A stretch of DNA of 64,000 nucleotides. Origin: Antedon mediterranea. Its lineage: Eukaryota > Echinodermata > Crinoidea > Comatulida > Antedonidae. Below, piece after piece: positions 10,602 to 21,292 of this stretch (positions are counted from its first letter, which is position 1; each line of letters starts with the position of its first letter). The stretch is from NCBI RefSeq assembly GCF_964355755.1, contig NC_092670.1:34769795-34833794 (forward strand). Reading direction: 5' to 3'. The notes under the pieces are model-generated. The model saw only the letters and a list, made by a program, of their open reading frames with translations. It was not told the DNA's origin and ran no database searches. Both the position numbers and the translations under genes were made by a program.

Positions 10602-12065
10602 TCATTTTTGGTAACTACTGCCATACATGTCATTGGTAAAGAGCTCAACATGTTCAGTTTCAGTTGTACTTTGTTCTTTGTTTCTGGTTTTCTGAGATTC
10701 AGAACCGGTTACTTTCATCTTGCTTGTTGAAGGTTGATCATCATCTTTGATGTTATAATAGATTTGTTCTTCTGTTTTGTCTTTCTCTTGTCTTGAGGTT
10801 TGTTTTTTAATGTGGAAATAGCTTGAATCATCTTCTGTTTTCCTTAGTTTCTCTTGTTTGCTTTTAGATGCTTCATTTATGTCATAGTAGCTTTCTTCAT
10901 CTTCTGTTGTTTTGTCTTTTCTATCTGAAAGTTTCTCACTATCTTTGATGTTGTAATAACTTGCTATTCCCTCTGTTTCTTTTTGTTTGCTTCCGGATGT
11001 TTTAATATTATCATCATGTTGTCTACTTTGAATTTGCTTCACAGTTTGTGAATACACATAGTGTTGTCTTCTTTTAAGTATATATAGCAATATTAGTACA
11101 AACAGTAGCAGTAGGCCAGTTGTTGTTGCAAGTACAATAATAGTTATATCTGTATTATGCTTTTCTTGATTGAACGGTGTAGCTTTTGGCTCAACACCCT
11201 TGACTGTGAACTCTATCTCATCTGACCTGTTCTGCACATCAGTACTCACCAGACACTTGACAGTATAGTTACCTGCTGGTAAATTGTTAAAGCATTGTTC
11301 ATCTTTTTCTAGAATGTCATCCTCTATAATTTCTTCTCCATTTAAAATCCAATTGTACATTTTATCACCAGATCCACCTTCTGTAAAGCACTTAAAGCAA
11401 TTTTTATCCAAATGGACTGCTAGTGATTCATACAACCTTTTTATTCTCACAATTAATTGTGAGTAAACATTTAGTATTGTTGTGGAGCACCTATACCGTA
11501 TTGAATTGAAAAAAAACATTTTAAAAATACAATAAAAGAATATACCATCTCCAGTTTGGAAACCAGTCAAAGTGTGGTTAAACCTTGAGTTAGCCATTAT
11601 ATCATGTGACTGTATAATGTAGCGTCTTCCTTGAATCCATCCAGTTGTGATTTTATGTATCTTCCCCTCAATTTGATGAATGTTTTCATTTATTAAGATA
11701 CATGTGATATTTACTTGTTCATCTTCAACGATATTCTCAAAATCACATGAAGCTTTTAACTTTGGTTCATCGATTTGACGAACTTGATGACTTGATGGAA
11801 CTAAACAATGTTTATTTTCACCATCTTGACATGTGTATATTCCTTCATTTTGTTGTACTTTGAAAGATATCAAGAGTTGACAATTCACTATATTATTGTT
11901 ATCAGGATATTTTTGAGTATGTTGACTTAATGTTAGTATTGCTTGATGATACAAATTAGGTCTGTCTGTATCGTAATAGTCCCACCATACAGCTGTACTT
12001 GCATCAGTGACTTTCAATATACAAACCACTGCTACAAAGATGAAGTGAAGAGTTGACCAAGTCAT
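10602..12065 (-). CDS. Unit D: type-1 Ig-like receptor with long multi-tyrosine tail
   Basis: The best complete member: 487 codons without introns, starting MTWSTLHFIFVAVVCILKV (signal peptide to about 22). The N-terminal module has C61 and C79 (NEGIYTCQ). The middle Ig module has C122, W143 and C179 (GDGIFFYC), then C193. The membrane-proximal module has C223, C226, W239, C258 and C271 (GNYTVKCLV). The membrane helix is about 306-330 with no charged residue inside, so pairing with an ITAM adaptor through a basic residue is not indicated. The tail (331-487) is acidic and Ser/Thr-rich and contains ASYYNIK (370/371), ESYYDIN (393/394), SSYFHIK (416) and QIYYNIK (436/437). SSYFHI fits S-x-Y-x-x-I; the others are near-ITIM. 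Probable surface receptor signalling through tyrosine phosphorylation; this is inferred from architecture only. Confidence 0.85.
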   Translation of the reverse strand: MTWSTLHFIFVAVVCILKVTDASTAVWWDYYDTDRPNLYHQAILTLSQHTQKYPDNNNIVNCQLLISFKVQQNEGIYTCQDGENKHCLVPSSHQVRQIDEPKLKASCDFENIVEDEQVNITCILINENIHQIEGKIHKITTGWIQGRRYIIQSHDIMANSRFNHTLTGFQTGDGIFFYCIFKMFFFNSIRYRCSTTILNVYSQLIVRIKRLYESLAVHLDKNCFKCFTEGGSGDKMYNWILNGEEIIEDDILEKDEQCFNNLPAGNYTVKCLVSTDVQNRSDEIEFTVKGVEPKATPFNQEKHNTDITIIVLATTTGLLLLFVLILLYILKRRQHYVYSQTVKQIQSRQHDDNIKTSGSKQKETEGIASYYNIKDSEKLSDRKDKTTEDEESYYDINEASKSKQEKLRKTEDDSSYFHIKKQTSRQEKDKTEEQIYYNIKDDDQPSTSKMKVTGSESQKTRNKEQSTTETEHVELFTNDMYGSSYQK

Positions 12066-13678
12066 TTTGTGGAATAACTTGAGTCTCTCCTAATGTTTCT
12101 AAATAGAAATTCAGTGTTCACAATAACATTTTCTAGTTTGTATAGAATAACATCCATGAATATCTTTGGCAAAGTTGCAACAAGGAAAGATAAACATTTT
12201 TGGTTTATAGATGAATATATGGAACTGCAGTATAACTATTGTTTCCTTCATTATTATGATATCATGACCTCAGATATTATTTTTAGATATTTGTTGGTTG
12301 TTAAATCTGTGGTTGTATAATAGCCATAGTTGATACCATCCTTTTTTTATGTTTGTATAATTCTATAATTGCAAACCAATGCATTCTGAGATATGTGATA
12401 TCAGTAGAAACTTACATACTGCAATCTCATCAATTCTATTGTTATTTGTTTGTATTCGTACCTTGAATGTAAGAAAACAAACTCAAACAGAACACTTAAT
12501 GACTGAGAAAGAAATTTGATTTATTCAAATGGAGAAATTATGTCCTAATTATACAAATACTTTGCCTTGAGAGTATCTAAGAGTATCTATTCTAAAATAG
12601 TACTATACTAGTCTACCAATTACAAATTAACTAATAATATATAATATGCCTTTTTTTCATACTATGTTAAAATCTGGTATAAAACTGAGTTTAAAACTAA
12701 GTACATTATGCTTTAATTCAATGAAAAATGTACTGCTCTATTTTTAACGCCGCTCCGCCTTGAAAATAATCTATCCTAATTATAAACGGTCATTATAGGA
12801 ACAAAAATATATTGACGGTATTAGACACTTTCTGTAGTCAACTCAAAACTAAACTAAAAAACCAGACTTTTTGATGATTAGTAAATTTCAGTATTCAGAC
12901 TTTTGATAAGTTAAAAAGGTTTCAATTTCTTTCATTACTATTATATATTCTAAAAACTAGACTTTCTGGAAAATCACAAATGTTTTTATCAGTTTTGCTA
13001 CTAGGTCTGTTTTAGGTAAACTACTACTTAACATTCTGCATATGCATACCATTAGTGATTAATGTATGTGTTTAGGCTATTTCTAAATGCTAAAAACATA
13101 TATTACATTGTACTTTTTAAAAATTTCACAACAAACAATATCTTATATAAACTTATATAAAAGAGCTTGATACCTTCCAATTATGTAGGAATTTAAAATC
13201 AGCTTTTAGTAAAGTTATCTACAAAATACAGAGAAAATGTATTGGATACAATATAACCTTTATCTCATGATCTTGAATTAACAAATTTGTAAATTATTTA
13301 TCTTTATTTATAACTACTAATATATCAAAGAGTAGATTTGATACTTGAAATATAAAAAGTAAAATTTAAAAATGTGTGATTGGAATTTACCGTTTTTTAG
13401 ATATTAAATATTTAAACTATATTGATAATTGATATGAAAGTTAGCTCCGTTTTATATGTAAACACAAAACTAGTTAGTAACTGCAGCTGACTGGGTATTT
13501 AGAAAGTGTTCATCTTAGAAGAAATTTTAAGCTGTATGGTTTTGTTAAGCGTTCTGTGACATCAATACTGTAGTCATGTTTTATTATTAAGGAATTTCAT
13601 CTTCAGTTTCTTCAACTTTATTCTGCTGTCTGCTTGTTGAGTTTTCTGTTACATCGATATTGTAGTCATGTTTTATTA
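12066..13678. other. Spacer between units D and E
   Basis: Homologous in blocks to 4122-5027 and 19737-20950, including a variant of the CTCCGCCTTGAAAAT block at about 12753 and GATTTGATACTTGAAATATA (13338-13357). From about 13540 it grades into further decayed tail modules (GTGACATCAATACTGTAGTC) past the unit E stop. No other gene is supported. Confidence 0.6.
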
Positions 13679-15639
13679 TTAAGAAATTTCACCTTCAGTT
13701 AATTCAACTTCTTTCTGATGTCTGCTTGTTGAGAGTTCACCTGTGACATCGATACTGTATTCATTGGTTTTATTACTGAAGACATTTTCATCTTCAGTGT
13801 CACCTATTCCATTCTGGTGTCTGCTTCTTGAGAGTTCATATGTGACATCGATACTGCATTCATTTGTTTTATCCACTTCATCAATACTATAATAATCATG
13901 TGTTTTATTATAAAAAATATCGACTTGTTCTATTTCATCTTCTACTGTTTCTGGTTGTCTGTTGCTTGTTGATGGTTTCTCATTGTCTTTGATCTCATAA
14001 TAGATCACTTCACTGTCTTTATGTTGGCTCCTTGAGGTTTGTATAACTGTCAGACTGTGTTTTTGTTGTTCATCTGTGATTTTGATTCTATTTCCAGTTT
14101 CATAACTATTTTCGTTTTCAGTTCGATCTTGTTTTTTCTGCTGCATACATGTCAAGGGTTCATCTGTGACATTGATACTGCCTCCAGATGTTTCATTAGT
14201 AAAGAAATGTTCATCTTCAGTTCTACTAACTCTTTTTTGCTGTCTGCTTGTTGAGGGTTCATCTGTGAACTCAATACTGTATTCATTTATTTTACTATTA
14301 GAAATCTTGACATCTTCCATTTCATCAGTGTTATATACCGCATTATACATGATCTGTGAAGTTGTTTGAGAATCTGCTTGTCTGTTGTTGCTTGTGGATG
14401 GTCTCTCAAAGTCTTTGATCTCATAATATATTATTTCACTGTCTGTCTGTTGGCTTCTAGAGGTTTGTCTAATTGTCACATTGTGTTCTTGTTGCTGTAT
14501 ACCATTGATCTCTAGAATGTCACTGTCGCTGCCACTAGTGTCACTATTTCTATGATAATATATATTCTGTGGATTATTGTAGTGTTTTCTTTTGTGTAGG
14601 TAGAGTAACACCATTAAAAAAACCCAAATATGATTGTTGATGATACCAATAGTATAGTTGTTAAGCCAGCTGTTGATGGTTCCAAAGCTAGGTCTAGAAC
14701 TTCTTCATTTGCTTCTACTGTACAATTGATGTATAAGAATGAAACGAACACATTTGTTTCATCTGACCTGTTCTGAACATCAGTACTCACCAAACACTTC
14801 ACAGTGTAATTACCAGCTGGTAAATTGTTAAAACATCTTTTATCATTCTCTTGGTTGTCATCAACATCTGTAATTTCTTCTCCATTTAAAGTCCAAATGT
14901 AAATTGTACTATTACCAGATCCACCTTCTGTGTAGCATTTGAAGCAATTTGTATCCACATGAACCTCTGGTGATTTGTTAAACCTCTTTATTTTTACAAT
15001 TAATTGAGGATAGACCTTCTGTATCAATGTGTAGCACTCATAATATATGATTGTGAAATAATCCTCCATGGAACAGCAAAAGAATATCCCATCTCCAGCT
15101 TGGAAACCAGTTAATGTCTGATGAAAATATAAGGTTGTTCTTCTCTTTATATTATCATGTAACTGCATATTCATATATTGTCCTTGAATCCATCCCATTA
15201 ATAATGATGTATTTAATGCAGATCGGGATCCTGTTGTGCATGTGACTCTAACTTCTTCTGTTTCAAAAATGTTTTTGAAATTTTCACATTTAATATTCGT
15301 ATACGTAAATTCAAAACCAGCTAACCAACTAACTTCAGTGGGAACCACATAGTGTTTATCCTCATCATCTTGACATAAGTATATTCCTATATTTTGTTTT
15401 ACATTAAAATATATAAACAGATTACAGTTCACTGTATTATTTTTGTCAGGATATTTTCCAAAAATTTGTCCTTTGAACTGTTTACTTGTTGGTAGTATTG
15501 CTAGACGATGAATATTATTAGTAGTAAATAGTTTAGGCGCATGAGAGTGAGACCACATTACAACATGACCTGGTACAATACTGACACCTGAGAAGCAAAC
15601 CACTGCTACAAAGATAATAAAAATTAATGCTCTAGTCAT
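13679..15639 (-). pseudogene. Unit E: type-2 Ig-like receptor broken by one base in the membrane helix
   Basis: The ectodomain is open from 15639 (signal peptide MTRALIFIIFVAVVCFSG, three Ig-like modules) to 14614 in the transmembrane segment (TTILLVSSTIIFGFF). A second frame (13679-14614) picks up directly with MVLLYLHKRKHYNN and the longest tail of the cluster. The junction lies in a homopolymer: ATTAAAAAAACCCAAAT here against ATTAAAAAAAAACCAAAT in unit G, a one-base loss. The tail holds SEIIYYEIK, SQIMYNAVY and SEVIYYEIK, all matching I/V-x-Y-x-x-I/V, then several SIDVT...LSTSR modules. A +5 and a +1 indel near 14715-14750 cancel each other. A single homopolymer difference could be an assembly error, so E may be functional. 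Confidence 0.75.
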
Positions 15640-15997
15640 TCTACTATATTCACCTCCTCAAAATTCTATGTGATTTTAGTGTAATTCAACTATTGTGATC
15701 TTGTAAAATACGATCAAATGAATTCTTCATAAATAAATTGTGCCTGTAGTCTGAATTGGAAACAAATTATTATGCTGCTTTCGGTTGATAAACATTTATC
15801 TTATTTCTTGATCTTATATTATAGATGATTTATAGAGTATCTAGAGATTCTATTTTTATATATTTGATTAGTAGTCTACTTTAAACTCTAATTATTATTT
15901 TTGAACGATTGTGTAACAAAATTTTAATAGAGTATTTTCTAAAAAGCAAGGTAACAAAATTGATACTTGTAAATGTATCCTATATTAATTTCCATAG

Positions 15998-16979
15998 TCT
16001 GGGTTCCAAACGGAGTTTTGTCTTAATATTAGTAAAAAGATAAATATTTTGGCACATATGGCGTTTCATACGTATACTACAGTACTTGATTTTGGATACT
16101 CCGTCTGGGGAAACACGCACAAGTCACGTGGTTTGACACCAAGAATTCTTGGTGCATACGATTATCCGGTTGACTAGTTTCAGCTGCATGCGATTGGCTA
16201 CTCACTCGTACACCGTTTTAATATTCATATTTCAGAATTTCAAAGTCTCAACAACTAAGATGATGCGCATGCGCTATGGTATGTACTTTGGTACATTTAT
16301 GAAAGTTTCTGAAGGCTAGAAATTATTTTATATGCCTAGTAGTCTGGTAAACATTTGATGGGATTTTTCCCAAGAACATGAAAACTCGTCTTGATATGAT
16401 AGGCTAGCTTCTCCGCAAATCAAACATTGAATGGATCATTTATTACGCGGAGATAATTTTGATTTAATTCTCACCCAGACCATAGAGATATTATAATATC
16501 TCTATGCCCAGACCCTGTCCTGTTCTGTGTGGTGGTGTAGCCCTGTTGTTGTGTGCCGCCGGTGGTGGTATGTAGGAGGCCTACTTTATTGGCGTTTTAT
16601 TTGGCAGGTCATACGTGCGAATTTAGGACCTACGAAAGAGGCCTAGGCCAAGGACTAAACAATTAATAAACAAAACAACTTGGCATTACGATTTTATATT
16701 TCAACAGTCTCGATCGTACATTCAGCACTGTACGTACTCGATATTTTTAATTTTGAAACAAAATGATCATTGGTTGATTCGAAATCCATATTTACATACC
16801 GCCCGCCCCATATAGCCAAATACGGTATGATAACCTACGTCATTCTTATCGGATGTTTGCGGTCTGCAAATCGATTTCTATACGTATTTCACAAGTCTGT
16901 ATTTTCAGCCAAGAATCGCGGTCGAAATAAAAACAAATAAATAAAAAAAAAAGTTAATACAGACTTGGGGCAAGTCTAT
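15998..16979. mobile_element. About 980-bp insertion flanked by an 11-bp direct repeat
   Basis: The paralogous flank at 30920-30945 reads straight through TTAATTTCCATAGCATGTGA. Here AATTTCCATAG occurs at 15987-15997 and again at 16980-16990, with 982 bp between. The insert begins TCTGGGTTCCAAACGG and ends GGGGCAAGTCTAT after an A-rich run. No long open frame and no clear terminal inverted repeat for the whole insert. An 11-bp target duplication and an A-rich end suggest retroposition. A partial inverted pair (TCTGGGT at the left, ACCCAGA at 16473-16479) hints that the insert may be composite. Confidence 0.6.
16481..16506. repeat. Perfect 26-bp palindrome flanked by 7-bp direct repeats
   Basis: CATAGAGATATTA followed by its exact reverse complement occupies 16481-16506. 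CCCAGAC precedes it (16474-16480) and follows it (16507-16513). The arrangement looks like a minimal inverted-repeat insertion with a target duplication. Confidence 0.6.
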
Positions 16980-17559
16980 AATTTCCATAGCATGTGAGCA
17001 AGATTTATTTTAACAATTTGTGATAAATACTGTATTAGATATGAACCAATGTAATTCTATTATCTAAACCAAGAGCTTGTAACTTATTAATTAGAAAATG
17101 ATAAAATGTATGAAGGATGCACATGTCAGAACAAATTTCCCATTTTCACACACGCTCTCGCCGTATAGCCATCGTGAATTCACTGTGACGTCACTGTTGC
17201 ATTGGAAAATATACTGAGTGAGTTTTCACTGCCATGCAAGTAGGTAGGTATTCGTCAAATTACTAGATCTAGTAATGTTTTACTACTTCTCCTTTTGTAT
17301 CTGGTTACAATAATAGTAATAATGTGTATGATATTCTCTCTTTATTTCCAAAAAATACAAAAATATTGACTTTATATCTTGTGCCAAATGGCCAAATTGA
17401 ATGTAAAAATCATGCCAAAAATACCTCATAAAATGTAAAATAATCAAGACAGCATTAAAAATGTAAAAAAAGTTTTAAAAAACAAAAGAAACAGGCATAT
17501 AAAACATCAAAAGTCAAAAAAGGCAAGAGCAGTAGCAAGTCAGCAGCGAAGGTAAAATT

Positions 17560-17960
17560 GAATCAAAATTGAGAATTTAATAATTTGATGAACAACGGTA
17601 CAGGAATATTAGCAAATCTAGTTGCTTTAGTGACTAGTTGGGTAATTTTGTTTTTATTTCTTTTAAATTCCTACCATGACAACCAACCTAGTCGGTGGAA
17701 TAAGATCAGCAGTCTGTTTGATCTTGGAAAGATCCTTGGCATACTTCCGACAATGCTCTACCCCTCTATGAGCCAACGTTGCAAGTTTAAAAAATTCAAA
17801 GGCGCCAAAGTATGAAGAGTAACAATTACCTAAAATAATTCAGCAAGCCCACTTTTGCACATTTTCAATATAATCACTTAATCTACTGGTCAAGCCAGGA
17901 TCCCATACTACATCAACATACTCCATCAACATACTCCATAACTGGAATAATATACCCACA
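17560..17960 (-). mobile_element. 3' fragment of a non-LTR retrotransposon (LINE)
   Basis: On the minus strand, short segments in shifting frames read GYIIPVMEYV, VWDPGLTSRLSDYIENVQKW, then SSYFGAFEFFKLATLAHR, CRKYAKDLSKIKQTADLIPP and NIPVPLFIKLLN. This order is what I know from the C-terminal end of LINE reverse transcriptases (WDPG, LPTL, a LLPPTR-like motif). Stops and frameshifts show it is dead. The 76-codon plus-strand frame across it is a shadow. A near-identical copy lies at 31500-31880. Confidence 0.65.
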
Positions 17961-18349
17961 AAATGTCCTTTTTAAGCTCTACACCAAATCAAATCGTTTT
18001 AATGATCGTAAGAGAATCTGGGTCATGCTACAGTAAATCCAAGAACCAAAATGCGTAGTTACTTTTCAGGAGGTTTCCTCCTTTTGTAAGAATAAACAAT
18101 CCATTGACAACTATATTTACAAGTCTGTAAACTCCAACGCCTAGAATAAAGCATTTACTAATAATATCATGCCCACTCATGAAAAAAAAGGTGACAAAGG
18201 TTCACGATTAACAAATGTTGTAAACTACGAATACATCCTGATCCGTGGGGACAAACATTCTTTCACTTTAATACTATTAGTCATTTGTTTGTTTTTTTTT
18301 ATTAGAAATCGTAACATGTTTCATTGATGTTATATTTCTCATCAATAAT

Positions 18350-18488
18350 CTCTGTCTACACTATATCAACCTAGTTTAACAAAAAAGTGTGATGTGCCCA
18401 AATATGGTAGTGATATGACATCATCATGTTCATATATGTGCACATCACATTTTTTTGTCACATAAAGTTTGATAGTGTAGACAGAGCT
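18350..18488. mobile_element. MITE family 1, copy abutting the stop of unit F
   Basis: The ends are CTCTGTCTACACTATATCAA at the left and the inverted GATAGTGTAGACAGAGCT at the right. The interior CCCAAATATGGTAGTGATAT is shared with copies at 32273-32391, 39973-40092, 44945-45099 and 47556-47730. The better-preserved copies have TTAA at one or both ends. On the minus strand the right end reads TAAAGCTCTGTC, whose TAA is the stop codon of unit F. Confidence 0.75.
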
Positions 18489-19736
18489 TTACATCTGTGA
18501 ATCATCGTTTTGTGTTTCTTCTGCTTGTCTGTTGTTGCTTGTTGATGGTTCTTTAATATCATAATAGATCACTTCACTGTCTGTCTGTTGGCCTCTAAAG
18601 GTTTGTCCAATTGTCACATTGTGTCTTTGTTGTTGCATTGCATGGACATCTGGAATGTCACTGTCACTATTGTCACTGTTTCTTCTATAATAAACAGGCT
18701 CTGGCTTCTGGTGCTTTCTTTTGTGTAGGTAAAGCAGCACCATTATAAGAAACCCAAATATGGTTGTTGATGATGCCAATAGTATAGTTATTAAACTAGG
18801 GACTCTTTCATTTGCTTTTACAATTGATGTAGAGGGATAAACAAAAACATTTATCTCATTAGACCTTTTCTGTACATCAGTAATCACCAGACACTTGACA
18901 GTGTAATTACCAGCTGGTAAATTGTTGAAGCATCTTTCATTATTCTCTTGGTTGTGATCATCCACTGTACAATCTTCTCCATTTAAATTCCATTTGTAAA
19001 TTTTCATTTTACCAGATCCACCTTCTGCATAGCATTTGAAACAGTTTTTATCCAAAGGTAGTTCAGGTGTTTCATACAATCTTTTTATTGTCACAATTAG
19101 TTGAGGGTGAACATTTAGTATTATTGTGGAGCACCTATATCTTATTGAATTAGAAAGCGTTTTAAAAATGCAATAAAAGAATATACCATCTCCAGTTTGA
19201 AAACCAGTCAAAGTGTGGTTAAAGCTTGAGTTAGCCAATACATTATGTGACTGTATAGTGTTGTTTCTTCCTTGGATCCATCCAGTTGTGAGTTTGTGTA
19301 CCTCTTGCTCAGTTTGATCATCATTTTCATTTATTAAGATACATGTATTATTTACTTGTTCACCTTCAATGATGTTCTCAGAATCACATGAAGCTTTCAG
19401 CTTTGATTCTTTGATATGATAAACTCGAAGATTTGATGGAACTAAACAATGTTTATTTTCACTATCTTGACATGTGTATATTCCTTCATTTTGTTGTACA
19501 TTGAAAGATATCAACAATTGACAATTCACTGTTTTGTCATAAGCAGGATATTTCTGAGTATACCTGCCAAACTGTTGAGTTGATGGTAGTATTTCTAGAT
19601 GATACAAATTATGGCTTTCTGTATCAGCTCTATAATTCCACCATACAGCATTATCAGTGACAATGACATCCAACATACAAACCACTGCTACATAGATAAG
19701 AAGAAGAGTTGACCTAGACATTTTGTAAAATATCAT
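18489..19736 (-). CDS. Unit F: type-1 Ig-like receptor, probable B/H chimera, with one ITIM
   Basis: Open for 415 codons; as in unit B, codon 6 (MSRSTLLLIYVAVVC) is the likely start. The signal peptide, N-terminal module (C72, C89), middle Ig module (C132, W153, C189) and membrane-proximal module (C232, C235, W249, C269, C282) follow unit B almost residue for residue. From about residue 285 it switches to the sequence of unit H, with a helix near 315-336 and the tail HKRKHQKPEPVYYRRNSDNS. It ends with SEVIYYDIKEPSTS, where V389-Y391-I394 fit the ITIM rule V-x-Y-x-x-I. The final codons run into a MITE that supplies the stop. B-like 5' and H-like 3' flanks support recombination or gene conversion. 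Confidence 0.85.
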   Translation of the reverse strand: MIFYKMSRSTLLLIYVAVVCMLDVIVTDNAVWWNYRADTESHNLYHLEILPSTQQFGRYTQKYPAYDKTVNCQLLISFNVQQNEGIYTCQDSENKHCLVPSNLRVYHIKESKLKASCDSENIIEGEQVNNTCILINENDDQTEQEVHKLTTGWIQGRNNTIQSHNVLANSSFNHTLTGFQTGDGIFFYCIFKTLSNSIRYRCSTIILNVHPQLIVTIKRLYETPELPLDKNCFKCYAEGGSGKMKIYKWNLNGEDCTVDDHNQENNERCFNNLPAGNYTVKCLVITDVQKRSNEINVFVYPSTSIVKANERVPSLITILLASSTTIFGFLIMVLLYLHKRKHQKPEPVYYRRNSDNSDSDIPDVHAMQQQRHNVTIGQTFRGQQTDSEVIYYDIKEPSTSNNRQAEETQNDDSQM

Positions 19737-20974
19737 GAGATCTCAATGTTAATAGTATACTATAACCTCAAACAATGTTGCAACAAGGAAAAATAAAAAT
19801 GTTTAGTTTCATAAATTAATATAGGAAACTGCAGTATAACTATTGTTTCCTTCATTATATTATGATTTTATGACCTCAGATATTATTTTTAGATAATGTT
19901 GATTGTTGAACCTGTGGTTGTATAATAGCCATAGTTGTCCTATTTATACAAATACTTTGCCTTGAGAGTATTTAGGAGTATCTATTCTAAATTAGTACTA
20001 CCAATTACAAATTAACTTAAAATATACAGAATGCCTATTTTTAGTACCTTTTTCATATTAATTTAAATTTAAATCTACTAAACTAGTTAATACTGAGTAT
20101 AAAACTAAGTATAATTATGCATTAATTCAATGAAAAATTGAGTGCTCTATTTTTAACTCGGCTCCGCCTTGAAAATATTCTCAGTTATTCTCCTACTTAT
20201 ATACATTGATTATTTGTATACTAACGAACAAAAATATATTTACGGTATTAGACACTTTTTCTGTAGTCAACTCTAACAAAAATCAGACTTTTTGACGATT
20301 AGTAAATTTCAGTATTCACACTTTCATAAGTTGATAAGGTTTCAATTTCTTTCTTACTATTTAGTATTATATATTCTAAAAAGACTTTCTGGAAAATTCA
20401 AAATGTTTTCATCAGTTTTGCTACTAGGTCTGTTTTACTTTTTAGGTAAACTACTACTAAATATTCTGCATATGTTTACCATTAGTGATTAATTTATGCT
20501 TAGGCTTAGTCTATTTTTAAATGCTAAAAACATATATTACATTGTGCTTTTTAAAAATTTCACCACAAACAATCTTATATAAACTTTAAAAAGCTTGCTT
20601 CGTACCTTCCAATTATGTATAAAATTAAAATCAGCTTCTTCTTTTTTTATCTCCAAAATTCAGAGTAAATGTATTGGATACAACATAATGTTAATCCCAT
20701 GATCTTGAATTAACAAATTTATAAATAATTTATCTCTACTTTACTTTACTTTAATTTATCAATGAGTAGATTTGATACTTGAAATATAAAAAGTAAAATT
20801 TAAAAATATGATTGGAATTTACCGTTTAGAAATTACATATTTAAACTATATTGATAATTTGTATGGAAATTAGCTCCGTCTTATATGTAAACACAAAAGT
20901 AGTTAGTAATTTGGGTATTTATAAAGTGTTCATCTTAGAAGAAATGTTAAGCTGTATGGTTATTTTTTTCTATT
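19737..20974. other. 5' flank of unit F; empty site of the Helitron-like element
   Basis: Near-identical to 4122-5027 joined to 6314-6640. The uninterrupted sequence at 20642-20660 is the empty site for the insertion at 5028-6313. The 66-codon plus-strand frame duplicated at 4669 and 20292 has no supporting features and I do not call it a gene. Confidence 0.7.
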
Positions 20975-21292
20975 GTCTGCTTGTTGAATGTTCTGTGACA
21001 TCGATACTGCATTCATTATTTGTTTTATTACTGAAGACATTTTCATCTTCATTGTCATCTATTCCATTCTGATGACTGCTTCTTGAGAGTTCATCTGTGA
21101 CATCGATACTGCATTCATTTGTTTATTACTGAAGACATTTTCATTTTCAGTGTCACCTATTCCATTCTGGTATCTGCTTGTTGAAAGTTCACCTGTGACA
21201 TCGATACTGCGTTCATTTATTTTATTACTGAAGACAATTTCATCCTAAGTTTTATCCACTTCATCAATACTATAAGAGCCATGTGTTTTATT
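20975..21292 (-). repeat. Decayed 99-bp tail modules beyond unit G
   Basis: Repeats of GTGACATCGATACTGC...CATTTG, equivalent to 6637-7007 but with fewer copies (about three starts, near 20980, 21080 and 21175). The copy-number difference from the paralogous unit C shows the module array changes length. Confidence 0.7.

Noticed and set aside
10602..12065. Classical ITAM in the unit D tail
   Set aside because: YxxI units are spaced about 20-23 residues apart, not the 6-12 of an ITAM, and the helix lacks a charged residue.
17585..17815. 76-codon plus-strand frame, also at 31528-31758, apparently conserved
   Set aside because: It is the antisense of a LINE 3' fragment, duplicated along with the array; conservation reflects recent copying.
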